Assembly: GCF_014207255.1 (NCBI RefSeq)
Contig: NZ_JACHCZ010000007.1
Coordinates: forward strand, 124,001 to 188,000
Source of the DNA: Pseudomonas sp. JAI120
GTDB lineage: Bacteria; Pseudomonadota; Gammaproteobacteria; Pseudomonadales; Pseudomonadaceae
Length of the DNA: 64,000 bases
Direction: 5' to 3'
Shown here: positions 33,256 to 41,756 of the stretch, piece by piece
Position numbering within the stretch: position 1 is the stretch's first letter
How the letters are laid out: every line of letters begins with the position of its first letter
The notes under the pieces: generated by a model
Told to the model about the DNA's origin: nothing
What the model saw: the letters and a program-made list of their open reading frames with translations, nothing else
The model's database searches: none
Program-made: the position numbers and the translations under genes

Positions 33256-35766
33256 ATGAATTCGTTGCCGATCGATGATGTTTTACCCGCCCTGCGTGAC
33301 GCCTTGGCGAATCGCCATGAAGCCGTGCTGGAAGCGCCGCCCGGCGCCGGTAAAACCACCCGCGTACCCTTGGCCTTGTTGAATGAGCCTTGGCTGGCCG
33401 GGCAGACCATCCTGATGCTCGAACCCCGGCGTTTGGCCGCTCGCGCCGCCGCGGAACGCTTGGCCAGCGAACTGGGGGAGAAAGTCGGTGAGACCGTCGG
33501 CTATCGCATCCGCCTCGACAGCAAAGTCGGGCCCACTACGCGTATCGAAGTGGTCACCGAAGGCATCCTCACCCGCCGCCTGCAGGACGACCCGGCACTG
33601 GACGGTGTGGGCCTGCTGATCTTCGACGAATTCCACGAGCGCAGCCTCGACGCCGACCTGGCACTGGCCCTGAGCCTGAACGGCCGCGATGTGTTTCGCG
33701 ACGAGCAACCGCTGAAAATCCTGCTGATGTCCGCCACCCTCGAAGGCGAGCGCCTGGCCCGCCTATTGGACGACGCGCCGATCCTGCGCAGCGAGGGGCG
33801 CATGTTCCCGGTGCAGATGCGCTGGGGGCGGCCGTACCAGCCGGGTGAATTCATCGAGCCGCGCGTGGTGCAAACCATTCTGGAAGCCCTGCACGATGAA
33901 ACCGGCAGCGTGCTGGTGTTCCTGCCGGGCCAGGCGGAAATTCGCCGGGTCAACCAGCAACTGGCCGACGCCCTGGGGAATAGCCCTGACGTGTTGCTCT
34001 GCCCGCTGCATGGCGAACTGGACCTCAACGCCCAGCGCGCAGCCATCGATCCTGCCCCTGCCGGTAAACGCAAAGTGGTGCTCGCCACCAACATTGCCGA
34101 GACCAGCCTGACCATCAACGGCGTGCGCGTGGTGATCGATGCCGGGTTGGCGCGGGTGCCGCGTTTCGACCCCGGCAGCGGCATGACCCGCCTCGACACC
34201 CAGCGCATCTCCCGCGCCAGCGCCACCCAGCGCGCGGGCCGGGCCGGGCGATTGGAGCCGGGGGTGTGTTATCGGTTGTGGTCCGAAGACCAGCATGAAG
34301 GGCTGGCCGCGTATGGCAGTGCGGAAATCCTTGCGGCCGACCTGGCAGGGTTGGCCTTGCAGCTGGCGCGCTGGGGCGTCACGCCCACGCAGCTCGTGTG
34401 GCTCGACGTACCACCGACCGCTGCGTATGCCCAGGCCCAGGACTTGCTGGTGCGCCTCGGGGCTTTGAATGAAGAAAGACTCACGGCTCATGGCCAGAAG
34501 ATGGCCGAGTTGCCGGCCCATCCACGCATCGCCCATTTACTGCTGCGCGGCCAGGACCTGGGGCTTGCGGCCACCGCCTGTGATGTCGCTGCACTGTTGG
34601 GCGAGCGCGATATTTTGCGCGGTGGCGGCGCGGATCTGCACAGCCGCCTGGCGCTGATGTCCGGCGAAGAGCGTGCGCGCGGTACTCAAGGTGGCGTGCA
34701 GCGCGCCAAGCAACTGGCGCGGCAATACCGTGGCTATTTGAGAGGCCAGGCGACCCGGCCGGTGGCCGACCCCGACCACCCGCGCTGGCTCGGTGCGTTG
34801 CTGGCGCTGGCCTACCCGGACCGTGTCGCCCAGCAACGCCGCCCCGGTGGTGCCGAATACCGTTTGGCCAACGGCCGCGCCGCGCTGTTCGCCGAGGCCG
34901 ACAGCCTGATGAAACAACCTTGGCTGGTGATCGCCGACCTCGGCAGCCGCCAGGGCCAGCGCGAAGAACGCATCTACCTCGCGGCAGATTTTGACCCGAC
35001 GCTGTTCGACACGGTCCTCGCCGAGCAAGTGCGCAACGTCGACCAACTGGACTGGGACGAGCGCGAAGGCGTGCTGCGCGCCGAACGCCAGCGCAAAGTC
35101 GGCGAGCTGGTGCTCAGCCGCGAACCGCTCACCGGTCTCGACGAATCCGCACGCAGCCAGGCGCTGGTCAACCTGGTGCGGCGCAAAGGTCTGGAGCTGC
35201 TGCCCTGGACCCCTGAACTGCGCCAATGGCAATCCCGCGTCCTGCTGCTGCGCCAGTTGGACGCCGGCAAAACCAGCGAATGGCCCGATGTCAGCGACAG
35301 CGCCTTGCTCGCCGGCCTGGAGCACTGGCTGATGCCCTACCTTGGCAAAGTCTCGCGCCTGAGCCATTTCGCCAACCTGGATATTTCCAACTACCTGCAC
35401 AACCTGTTGCCCTGGCCGCTGCCCCAACGCCTGGACGAGCTGGCGCCGCAGCATGTGAAAGTGCCGTCTGGCTCATCGGTGCGTTTGGACTACAGCGAAC
35501 ATCCGCCGATCCTGGCGGTGCGCTTGCAGGAACTGTTTGGCCTGGCCGACACCCCGCGCATTGCCGGCGGGCGCCAGGTGGTGAAGTTGCACCTATTGTC
35601 GCCGGCGCGGCGGCCGGTGCAGGTGACGCAGGATCTGGCGAACTTCTGGCGCAGTACCTATGCCGAAGTGAAGAAGGATCTGAAGGGCAGGTATCCCAAG
35701 CATTACTGGCCGGATGATCCGCTGATAGCCGAGCCGACCGCGCGGATCAAACCCCGAAAGTCGTAA
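33256..35766 (+). CDS. hrpB: ATP-dependent RNA helicase HrpB
   Basis: An 836-residue DExH helicase; ATG at 33256 (MNSLPIDDVLPALRDAL). Motif I is PPGAGKTTRVP, motif II DEFHERS, motif III MSATLEG and motif VI QRAGRAGR. HA2 and OB-like regions follow, and the HrpB-specific C-terminal domain ends in a Lys/Arg-rich tail (KGRYPKHYWPDDP). Its substrate in Pseudomonas is not known to me. Divergent from the lipoprotein gene. Confidence 0.93.
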   Translation: MNSLPIDDVLPALRDALANRHEAVLEAPPGAGKTTRVPLALLNEPWLAGQTILMLEPRRLAARAAAERLASELGEKVGETVGYRIRLDSKVGPTTRIEVVTEGILTRRLQDDPALDGVGLLIFDEFHERSLDADLALALSLNGRDVFRDEQPLKILLMSATLEGERLARLLDDAPILRSEGRMFPVQMRWGRPYQPGEFIEPRVVQTILEALHDETGSVLVFLPGQAEIRRVNQQLADALGNSPDVLLCPLHGELDLNAQRAAIDPAPAGKRKVVLATNIAETSLTINGVRVVIDAGLARVPRFDPGSGMTRLDTQRISRASATQRAGRAGRLEPGVCYRLWSEDQHEGLAAYGSAEILAADLAGLALQLARWGVTPTQLVWLDVPPTAAYAQAQDLLVRLGALNEERLTAHGQKMAELPAHPRIAHLLLRGQDLGLAATACDVAALLGERDILRGGGADLHSRLALMSGEERARGTQGGVQRAKQLARQYRGYLRGQATRPVADPDHPRWLGALLALAYPDRVAQQRRPGGAEYRLANGRAALFAEADSLMKQPWLVIADLGSRQGQREERIYLAADFDPTLFDTVLAEQVRNVDQLDWDEREGVLRAERQRKVGELVLSREPLTGLDESARSQALVNLVRRKGLELLPWTPELRQWQSRVLLLRQLDAGKTSEWPDVSDSALLAGLEHWLMPYLGKVSRLSHFANLDISNYLHNLLPWPLPQRLDELAPQHVKVPSGSSVRLDYSEHPPILAVRLQELFGLADTPRIAGGRQVVKLHLLSPARRPVQVTQDLANFWRSTYAEVKKDLKGRYPKHYWPDDPLIAEPTARIKPRKS

Positions 35767-35781
35767 CGCTAAGGATCCAAA

Positions 35782-35885
35782 TGTGGGAGGGGGCTTGCTC
35801 CCGATGGCGGTGGATCCGTTACAGATGAGCTGACTGACACACCGCCATCGGGAGCAAGTCGAATCGTCGCACCGCCCCTCCCACA
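35782..35885. repeat. Asymmetric REPIN with a variant right arm
   Basis: The left arm is the standard TGTGGGAGGGGGCTTGCTCC, but the right arm reads GGAGCAAG, then TCGAATCGTCGCACCG, then CCCCTCCCACA. The inserted block has no counterpart in the left arm. The element lies between hrpB and the convergent phosphatase-family gene. Confidence 0.85.
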
Positions 35886-35903
35886 TTAATCTTGTTGTGT
35901 GGG

Positions 35904-36992
35904 TTATTGCGCGGCGGGCAGCAGGAACCGTGCAATCACCGGCAAATGGTTGGAAATACGCAACGTATCCTCCTGCCTAACCTTGGCCTCCACCCGCTTG
36001 ATTCGCGGGCTGTAGAACAGGTAATCCAGGGTGCGATCCGGGCCATCGATGCTCGGATCGTTGGGGAAATGCGTCAGCCATTTCTCACGATCAATCCCGC
36101 TGGATTGGCTGTTGCTCGGGATCATCGGGTACTTGTCCCACAGTAAGTGCAGCTCACTGTCCGGCGAATACTGCCCACGCTTGTCTGCATCCAAACGCAG
36201 GAATTGCCCCAGTGGCAGCAGATTGAAATCACCGCCGATCAGCCAGGGCGTGCCACGGCCTTCGAATTTATCCAGCAACTTCACTGTCGTTTGCACCTGC
36301 TCCTGCACCGCACTGCGCCCTGGTGCATCACCGTCCAGGCGGGTGTTGAGCACGGCCAGTTGGCCGCCGTCGCTCAGCGGCAGGTAGGTCAGCAGTAAGG
36401 CCGGTTTGGGTTGGAACTGGCGGCTGATGATATTGGCCTCGGGCGCCGGTAATTGCAGGCGCTCGGCGTGTTCGATCTGATAGCGGCTCAGGGTCGCCAG
36501 CTTGCGGCCCACGCTGCCGAAGATATGCCGGTCGGGTACGAAGTCGGCTTTCCAGTCGAACGCCTGGGCGCTGCACGGGTAGAGGTCGACCAGGCGCTCC
36601 TGCAAAAGCGCTAGCTGGTCCTGGTAGTGGGAAGGCTTGGCGTTTTCGTCGAGTTCCTGCAACAGCAGGATGTCGGGCTGTTCGTCACGAATCACCCGCG
36701 CCACTTCGTCGAGGCTGACGGCCATGTCTTCGACGGTAGGTCGTTCGTCCGGGCCGCTGCCGTCGGCGGTGTCGTACCAGAACACGTAGTTCTTGCCCGC
36801 CAGGTATTGCACGTTCCAGGTCATGACCTTGAGTGCCTGCCCTGGCAACAGGGTCGGCGCACGGGGCGCGACGCAACTGACGGGCAGGGTTTCCTTGGCG
36901 GCGGGGCGCCAGGTGAGGCTGTAGATCAGGGCCGTCAGCAGGCCCGCAACGATCAGCAGGCCCAGCAGGGTGATGCGCAATAAACGGGTCAT
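35904..36992 (-). CDS. Endonuclease/exonuclease/phosphatase family protein
   Basis: A 362-residue protein with one N-terminal membrane helix (residues 5-27) and an EEP domain. Motifs are MTWNVQYLAG, LLLQELDENA, GGDFNLLPLG, RTLDYLFYS and SNHLPVIARF, covering the metal and catalytic residues. Possible substrates are nucleic acids, phosphoinositides or sphingomyelin; none can be chosen. The anchor suggests periplasmic action. Confidence 0.87.
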   Translation of the reverse strand: MTRLLRITLLGLLIVAGLLTALIYSLTWRPAAKETLPVSCVAPRAPTLLPGQALKVMTWNVQYLAGKNYVFWYDTADGSGPDERPTVEDMAVSLDEVARVIRDEQPDILLLQELDENAKPSHYQDQLALLQERLVDLYPCSAQAFDWKADFVPDRHIFGSVGRKLATLSRYQIEHAERLQLPAPEANIISRQFQPKPALLLTYLPLSDGGQLAVLNTRLDGDAPGRSAVQEQVQTTVKLLDKFEGRGTPWLIGGDFNLLPLGQFLRLDADKRGQYSPDSELHLLWDKYPMIPSNSQSSGIDREKWLTHFPNDPSIDGPDRTLDYLFYSPRIKRVEAKVRQEDTLRISNHLPVIARFLLPAAQ

Positions 36993-37032
36993 CGGCTCGG
37001 CTTATAGCGTTTCAGGAGTGGCGTGGAGCATA

Positions 37033-37701
37033 TCACCGCGCGTCGGCATCGCCACCGATCAGCATGAATAAACGGAACAGGACTACGCTGGTAAACAGTT
37101 GCAGGAAGCTGTGGGCGCTGTCCATCAGCAGCCCCAGCAACGGCGCGGGGTTGGGATAGGCCGCGACGCTGGCGCCTTTGAGCAACCACAGCGGTGTCAT
37201 CACACACAACAGGCACACCAGGATTCGCCAGAAATGCCCACGGGTCAGGCGCAGACTTTCCTTCATCGCCTCCAGCGCCGACATGCCGCGCAGCACCAAC
37301 AGGTACTCGGCGAACGCCAGCACCACCATCAGCCACAGGCCCGGCAGGAAATACAGCGACAGGCCCAGCAAAATCAGCAAGGTACTCATGGCGGTCAGCA
37401 GGGCGAAGCGCGGCCACAGGGTCAGGGCCATGGCCCAGATGTCCTTGGTGCGCGGCGACTCGCCACGGGTGCGGGCGTCGAGAAACAGGATCAAGGCACC
37501 GGTGTACAGCGGGTACACCAGCAAGCCCACCACCACGCTGTAGCCGGGGAACGCATCCGCGCCGAGCGTGTGGTCGAGCAACTGCTGCAGCAGGGCTTCG
37601 AGGATCACCAATGGCAGGCACAGTTGGACGATTGCGCCCAGGTTGCCTCGGGTAAAACGGAAGGAGTCGCGCAATACGTCTAACGGATTCATCGGGGTCA
37701 T
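37033..37701 (-). CDS. YciC-family polytopic membrane protein
   Basis: A 222-residue protein with about five or six hydrophobic segments. It begins MNPLDVLRDSFRFTRGNLG, the usual family start; the ATG at 37692 is as likely as the one at 37701. The function is unknown (YciC/UPF0259-like). It is 40 bp upstream of the EEP gene on the same strand, so the two may be one unit. Confidence 0.75.
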   Translation of the reverse strand: MTPMNPLDVLRDSFRFTRGNLGAIVQLCLPLVILEALLQQLLDHTLGADAFPGYSVVVGLLVYPLYTGALILFLDARTRGESPRTKDIWAMALTLWPRFALLTAMSTLLILLGLSLYFLPGLWLMVVLAFAEYLLVLRGMSALEAMKESLRLTRGHFWRILVCLLCVMTPLWLLKGASVAAYPNPAPLLGLLMDSAHSFLQLFTSVVLFRLFMLIGGDADAR

Positions 37702-37779
37702 CGCAGGCCTGAAAGCAAGGGCAACACTTTAACCGATCATGGCCAGCGGTAAGCAAACGTAAACCTTGAGTAAAGACCA

Positions 37780-37808
37780 TTGAAACAACTCGTAACACCC
37801 CCATAACT
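37780..37808 (+). promoter_or_regulatory. Candidate sigma-70 promoter for the DUF2076 gene
   Basis: TTGAAA (37780-37785), a 17-bp spacer and ATAACT (37803-37808) precede the start codon at 37873. The match is moderate. Confidence 0.35.
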
Positions 37809-37872
37809 AGAACGCACCTGGCCTAATCACAGGCAGGACCACGATTTTTACCGGCAATCTAACGAGGTCGCC

Positions 37873-38616
37873 ATGAACAGCGAAGAGCAAACCCTGATCG
37901 ATGGACTGTTTTCACGGTTGCAACAAGCCGAAACGGACTCAGCGCCCCGCGACGCCCAGGCAGAAGCGCGGATCAAGGAGCACATGACTCGCCAACCGGC
38001 CGCCGGGTACTACATGACCCAGTCGATCCTGGTGCAGGAACACGCGCTCAAGAGTCTCGACGCGCAGAACAAGCAACAGGCGCAGCAGATCCAGCAATTG
38101 CAGGATGAGTTGCAGCGGGCCAAGTCCGCACAAGCGGCCCCGGCGAGCAGCGGTGGTTTCCTGTCGAGCATCTTTGGCGGCGGTTCCCGTGACCCGCAAC
38201 CGGCCCAGAGCGCTCCGGCCTCGTCGGGCGGTGGCTGGCGTGAACCGGCGCGGCCGTCCTTTGGCCAGCCAGCGCCGCAACAGAACTATCAACAGCCACA
38301 ACAACCTGCCGCCGCCCCCATTGGCAGCGGGTTCCTCGGTGGCGCGATGAAAACCGCCGCGGGCGTGGCCGGTGGTGTGTTGCTGGCCGAAGGCATCAGC
38401 AGCCTGTTCAGCCACAACTCGCAACAGCCGCAGGTCGTGGAAGAAATCATCCGTGAAGAGCCGGCGCCCGCCAGTGACAACGGCAACTGGGGCAACGATG
38501 ACCAGAAGTTCGCCGGCAATGACAGCTGGGGCAGCGACAACGCCTCGGACAGCTTTGCCGATAGCGACTATTCCGACGATTCTTCCTCCTTCGGCGACGA
38601 CGATTCCTTCGTCTGA
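37873..38616 (+). CDS. DUF2076 domain-containing protein
   Basis: A 247-residue protein: MNSEEQTLIDGLFSRLQQAE begins a helical DUF2076 domain with a coiled-coil stretch (NKQQAQQIQQLQDELQ, about residues 60-75). A Gly/Gln/Pro-rich middle, a hydrophobic segment (TAAGVAGGVLLAEGISSLF) and a very acidic Asp/Ser tail follow. DUF2076 proteins are periplasmic ligand-binding or scaffold candidates of unknown role; no signal peptide is seen here. Confidence 0.85.
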   Translation: MNSEEQTLIDGLFSRLQQAETDSAPRDAQAEARIKEHMTRQPAAGYYMTQSILVQEHALKSLDAQNKQQAQQIQQLQDELQRAKSAQAAPASSGGFLSSIFGGGSRDPQPAQSAPASSGGGWREPARPSFGQPAPQQNYQQPQQPAAAPIGSGFLGGAMKTAAGVAGGVLLAEGISSLFSHNSQQPQVVEEIIREEPAPASDNGNWGNDDQKFAGNDSWGSDNASDSFADSDYSDDSSSFGDDDSFV

Positions 38617-38626
38617 CACTCCCGGT

Positions 38627-38658
38627 CCGGGGCGCTGAGCCGCCCCGGTCTGATTTTT
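38627..38658 (+). terminator. Rho-independent terminator of the DUF2076 gene
   Basis: CCGGGGCG and CGCCCCGG form an 8-bp stem with a 6-nt loop, starting 10 bp after the stop codon and followed by TCTGATTTTT. Confidence 0.75.
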
Positions 38659-38733
38659 CCCGGAAACGTTCTCGCGGCTGGCATACTGGCACCCTTTCCG
38701 GGCCCTGGCGCCTGGCTGTCATGAGGAAGTGCG

Positions 38734-39210
38734 GTGAAGAAAATTGCAGTGTTCGCCGATGTACAAAACCTCTACTACACCGTCCGCCAGGCCTATGGCT
38801 GCCATTTCAACTATGCCGCCCTGTGGGCTGATATCAGTTCGCGTGGGCAGATCGTCGAGGCCTATGCGTATGCCATCGACCGCGGTGACAGCAAGCAGCA
38901 GCAGTTCCAGCAGATCCTGCGCAACCTTGGGTTCACGGTAAAGCTCAAGCCGTATATCCAGCGCAGCGACGGCTCGGCCAAGGGCGACTGGGACGTGGGC
39001 ATCACCATCGACATCATGGACGCCGCCGACCACGTCGACGAAATTGTGCTGGCCTCGGGTGACGGCGACTTCGACATGCTGCTCGACCGCATCATCCACA
39101 AGCACGGCGTCGAAGCCGTGGCCTACGGCGTACCGGGGCTGACGGCCAACTCACTGATACGTGCCGCCAGCCGCTACGTGCCGATCGAAGGCGCGTTGCT
39201 GCTCAAATAA
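38734..39210 (+). CDS. NYN-domain (LabA-like/PIN-fold) protein
   Basis: A 158-residue protein with a GTG start preceded by GAGGAAG. The NYN fold shows its acidic residues in AVFADVQNLYYTV, DWDVGITIDIMD and LASGDGDFDMLLDRI, the usual places for metal-binding aspartates of PIN-like nucleases. The substrate is probably RNA. It lies 46 bp before a DnaQ-type exonuclease in the same direction. Confidence 0.87.
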   Translation: MKKIAVFADVQNLYYTVRQAYGCHFNYAALWADISSRGQIVEAYAYAIDRGDSKQQQFQQILRNLGFTVKLKPYIQRSDGSAKGDWDVGITIDIMDAADHVDEIVLASGDGDFDMLLDRIIHKHGVEAVAYGVPGLTANSLIRAASRYVPIEGALLLK

Positions 39211-39256
39211 GCACGGCGGCTTAATAAATAAAGGGTTAGACGGAGTTGGAACAGGT

Positions 39257-39868
39257 TTGGAACGTATAGCGGTCATCGACTTTGAAACCACCGGCATCAC
39301 CCCGAGCAGCCATTGCCGGGCCACGGAAATCGCGGTGGTTATCCTCGAACGCGGCCAGATCGTGGACCGCTACCAGAGCCTGATGAACGCAGGCGTGCGC
39401 GTGCCGGGCTTTATCGAGCAACTCACCGGCATCAGCAACGCCATGCTGCGCAGCGCCCCGCCGGCCGAGCGGGTGATGAACGAAGTCAATGAATTCGTCG
39501 GCACCACGCCGCTGATGGCGCACAACGCCGCGTTCGACCAGAAATTCTGGGATTTCGAACTCGGCCTGATCCGCCGCACCCGCCTGCAAAAATTCGCCTG
39601 CTCCCTGCTGCTGGCCCGCCGCCTGATGCCGGCTGCGCCCAACCACAAGCTCGGCACCCTCAACACCTACGCCCAACTGCCCCACACCGGCCAGGCTCAC
39701 CGAGCGCTGGCGGATGCGGAAATGGCCGCCAACCTCACGGCGCACCTGGCCCAGGAACTGCGGCGTACCCATGGCTTGCGCGAACTGTCCCACGACCTGC
39801 TGTGCACCCTGCAGAAGGTGCCGGCGGCGAAGATCAATGAGCATCTGAAGAAGCATCGCGGGTTCTGA
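39257..39868 (+). CDS. DnaQ-like 3'-5' exonuclease
   Basis: A 203-residue DEDD exonuclease. ExoI is AVIDFETTGITP, ExoII MAHNAAFDQKFWDFE, and the last motif is HRALADAEMAAN (DEDDh type, His before Asp). The start is probably the TTG at 39257 (LERIAVIDFET) since no ATG fits between it and the NYN gene without overlap; this is the least certain part. Compared with DnaQ it is free-standing, without a polymerase-binding tail I can recognise. Confidence 0.85.
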   Translation: MERIAVIDFETTGITPSSHCRATEIAVVILERGQIVDRYQSLMNAGVRVPGFIEQLTGISNAMLRSAPPAERVMNEVNEFVGTTPLMAHNAAFDQKFWDFELGLIRRTRLQKFACSLLLARRLMPAAPNHKLGTLNTYAQLPHTGQAHRALADAEMAANLTAHLAQELRRTHGLRELSHDLLCTLQKVPAAKINEHLKKHRGF

Positions 39869-39891
39869 TAGAACAACGCCGTTCAAAAAAA

Positions 39892-39995
39892 TGTGGGAGG
39901 GGGCTTGCTCCCGATTGCGGCGGGTCAGCCACACATAAGCTGACTGATCCACTGCTATCGGGAGCAAGTCGAATCGTCGCACCGCCCCTCCCACA
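39892..39995. repeat. Asymmetric REPIN with a variant right arm
   Basis: Same composition as the element at 35782: a standard left arm and a right arm carrying the TCGAATCGTCGCACCG block. It forms the left edge of the low-GC islet. Confidence 0.85.
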
Positions 39996-40010
39996 TTGGT
40001 TATCTGTCGT

Positions 40011-40091
40011 TCATCGAGGCTGCACACACTCCAACGCCCGATCCACCACCCCCTTCGCCATCTCGCTGGGCATCTTGAGGGCGTTTATCTG
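40011..40091 (-). pseudogene. Possible C-terminal remnant of a lost gene
   Basis: On the reverse strand a 26-codon open frame ending in TGA reads QINALKMPSEMAKGVVDRAL and then ECVQPR. It looks like the tail of a helical protein but has no start or upstream continuation (in-frame stop just before). It lies between a REPIN and the islet. The remaining part of this 351-bp gap, up to 40219, shows only the leader of the next gene. Confidence 0.22.
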
Positions 40092-40219
40092 CTTTCTGAA
40101 TAGTCAGTAGGCTTAGCCTTGCTGTCCTGTCGGACCTTTCTGGATTTTCCCTTCTCCCGTCTATAGCCCTTCGCTGCGACCTAAGATCCCGGCTGTCATT
40201 TACGTACAGGGACTACGTC

Positions 40220-40786
40220 ATGCAGGAAAGCGATCCTCACACAGCAATCAGGCGAAGCCAGTTTGAGCTCCAAGGCAACGGCATCGATTTCGGCTCAACT
40301 TCAAGCATGGCGTTTCATTTGGGAAACACGATGACAAGTTGCCCAGCAGTCATGGTTTTACCTAATTCGCCAGGCTGGACCCACGGCGCCAGTTACCAGT
40401 TACTCAAGCCCGTTCATGCTGACTCCTCGGTGCCGAGCACCACGTTTGACGAACTCTGGAAATGTACACAGCAACACTATGGCTTGACGGCCGCAACGGT
40501 TCTCACTGGCGCCGCGGGCATACCTATAAACAAAATTGCCGTGGGCACTTGGGTTCATGTTGGCTCCAGCAAAACGACGAACTTGGCGAGTCTCATTGGA
40601 ATGCGCTTTTTCCCTCGTACATTGATCAGGCAACCCACGGTGGCCAGAATGGCGAAAGCAACGTTTGGCACCGTCCGGGTATTTGGCATTATTGGACGGG
40701 GCATTCCTTTCGTTGCTGCGGGGTTGGCTGTCTTTGATCTAATCAGTATTGGTAAGTGCGCCTATGAGGCAAGAAATGGAAGGTAG
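40220..40786 (+). CDS. Protein of unknown function with a C-terminal hydrophobic hairpin
   Basis: A 188-residue protein. The first half is polar (LQGNGIDFGSTSSMAFHLGN). Residues 90-110 (AATVLTGAAGIPINKIAVGT) are small-residue rich, and the end (VFGIIGRGIPFVAAGLAVFD, then LISIGKCAYEA) looks like one or two membrane-interacting segments. The tail resembles the GRAxPFVGW-type ends of some enterobacterial proteins paired with DUF1493 genes, though I cannot confirm the family. Its lower GC and different codon usage point to transfer. It overlaps the next gene by 23 bp. Confidence 0.75.
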   Translation: MQESDPHTAIRRSQFELQGNGIDFGSTSSMAFHLGNTMTSCPAVMVLPNSPGWTHGASYQLLKPVHADSSVPSTTFDELWKCTQQHYGLTAATVLTGAAGIPINKIAVGTWVHVGSSKTTNLASLIGMRFFPRTLIRQPTVARMAKATFGTVRVFGIIGRGIPFVAAGLAVFDLISIGKCAYEARNGR

Positions 40787-41048
40787 CCCGACTAGAGCCG
40801 AGATCAGCGAAAAGGTGATTCAGCTATTCGTCGATATCATCGGTTTCATCGACCGAAGCCAGGTCACGGAGCAAACGGACTTCATCCATGACTTCAAGAT
40901 TATTGATGATGATTTGACCTGCTTTGTCATGCAGATCAAGTGGCAATTCAACTTGCAAGCGACCCAGGAAGATTGGGATCACATCACTACCATCCAGCAG
41001 ATAGTTGACTTGATCGTTGAACGCTCGAATTTGCAGTGCGGCCACTGA
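40764..41048 (+). CDS. DUF1493-like acyl-carrier-type protein without the usual serine
   Basis: A 94-residue acidic helical protein: EISEKVIQLFVDIIGF, QVTEQTDFIHDFKIIDDDLT and TTIQQIVDLIVERSN follow the helix pattern of acyl carrier proteins. At the place of the DSL motif, whose Ser carries phosphopantetheine, the sequence is IDDDLT, so there is no Ser to modify. DUF1493 proteins share this feature. Start is ATG 40764 or 40776. It is translationally linked to the preceding gene and may be its partner or immunity protein. Confidence 0.7.
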   Translation: MRQEMEGSPTRAEISEKVIQLFVDIIGFIDRSQVTEQTDFIHDFKIIDDDLTCFVMQIKWQFNLQATQEDWDHITTIQQIVDLIVERSNLQCGH

Positions 41049-41050
41049 CG

Positions 41051-41127
41051 CCATCGGGAGCAAGCCCCCTCCCACATTTTGAATGTATTCACAAATCAAA
41101 CTGTGGGAGGGGGCTTGCCCCCGATGG
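41051..41127. repeat. Outward-in REP pair with an AT-rich loop
   Basis: The order is opposite to the other REPINs: the CCATCGGGAGCAAGCC arm comes first and the TGTGGGAGGGGGCTTGCC arm last, so the GTGGGAGG ends face each other across a 25-nt loop (41077-41101). The 26-bp arms differ at one position. It ends 7 bp from the Lrp stop and would act as a bidirectional 3' end. Confidence 0.85.
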
Positions 41128-41134
41128 CGGTAGA

Positions 41135-41596
41135 TCAGCCACCATTTTTGCCATTGGTTTCCAACTGCCCCAACGGCACCCGCCGCTCTATCGCGCTCGA
41201 CAAAATAATCGAGGTCTTGCTGAACCCGAACTTCGCCAGCCGATTGATCAAACTCTCCAACTCCGGCATCGAGCCCACCGCCGCTTGCATGATCACGCAC
41301 GGATCGCCCGTCACCCGGTGGCATTCGGTCAGTTCCGGGATTTCGGCCAGTGCGTCATACACCTTCTGGCTGCCGTGGTTGGTCAGCCGCAGTTCAATCA
41401 CGCACTGAATCGGCAAGCCCACCTTCGAAAAATCCACCTTGGCCTGGTACCCGGTGATCACACCGCTGGCTTCCAGCTTGGCCACGCGTTCGGCCACGGC
41501 GGGGGCGGAGAGGTTTACCGTGCGGGCCAGTTGCGCGTAGGAGGCGCGGCCGTCTTCGAGCAGGGCGCTGAGGAGCATGCGGTCGTATTTGTCCAT
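41135..41596 (-). CDS. Lrp/AsnC family regulator divergent from an EamA exporter
   Basis: A 153-residue regulator from the ATG at 41594-41596 (MDKYDRMLLSALLEDGRASY). The winged helix spans residues 5-60 with AQLARTVNLSAPAVAERV as the recognition region; a RAM domain follows. It lies head to head with the EamA transporter gene, which it probably controls. The 160-bp intergene contains GGTTAT-N7-ATAACC (41633-41651), a candidate operator. Confidence 0.9.
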   Translation of the reverse strand: MDKYDRMLLSALLEDGRASYAQLARTVNLSAPAVAERVAKLEASGVITGYQAKVDFSKVGLPIQCVIELRLTNHGSQKVYDALAEIPELTECHRVTGDPCVIMQAAVGSMPELESLINRLAKFGFSKTSIILSSAIERRVPLGQLETNGKNGG

Positions 41597-41756
41597 ATAA
41601 GGCTCCAGTTGCGCGTGGCTTTCGAAAGCACGGGTTATAGCCCTGATAACCATGCTTTGAAAAGTGTATGGGCGGTTTAAACAGGTTTTGTAACTTATGT
41701 TTAACAACCTGCCTTTTTAGAATAAGCCTCTCTTATATCTGCCTTAGAGCTGCCCA

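Noticed and set aside
35782..35885. REP arms considered as CRISPR repeats
   Set aside because: The copies are paired and inverted, single per spacer and kilobases apart, not a direct-repeat array with unique spacers.
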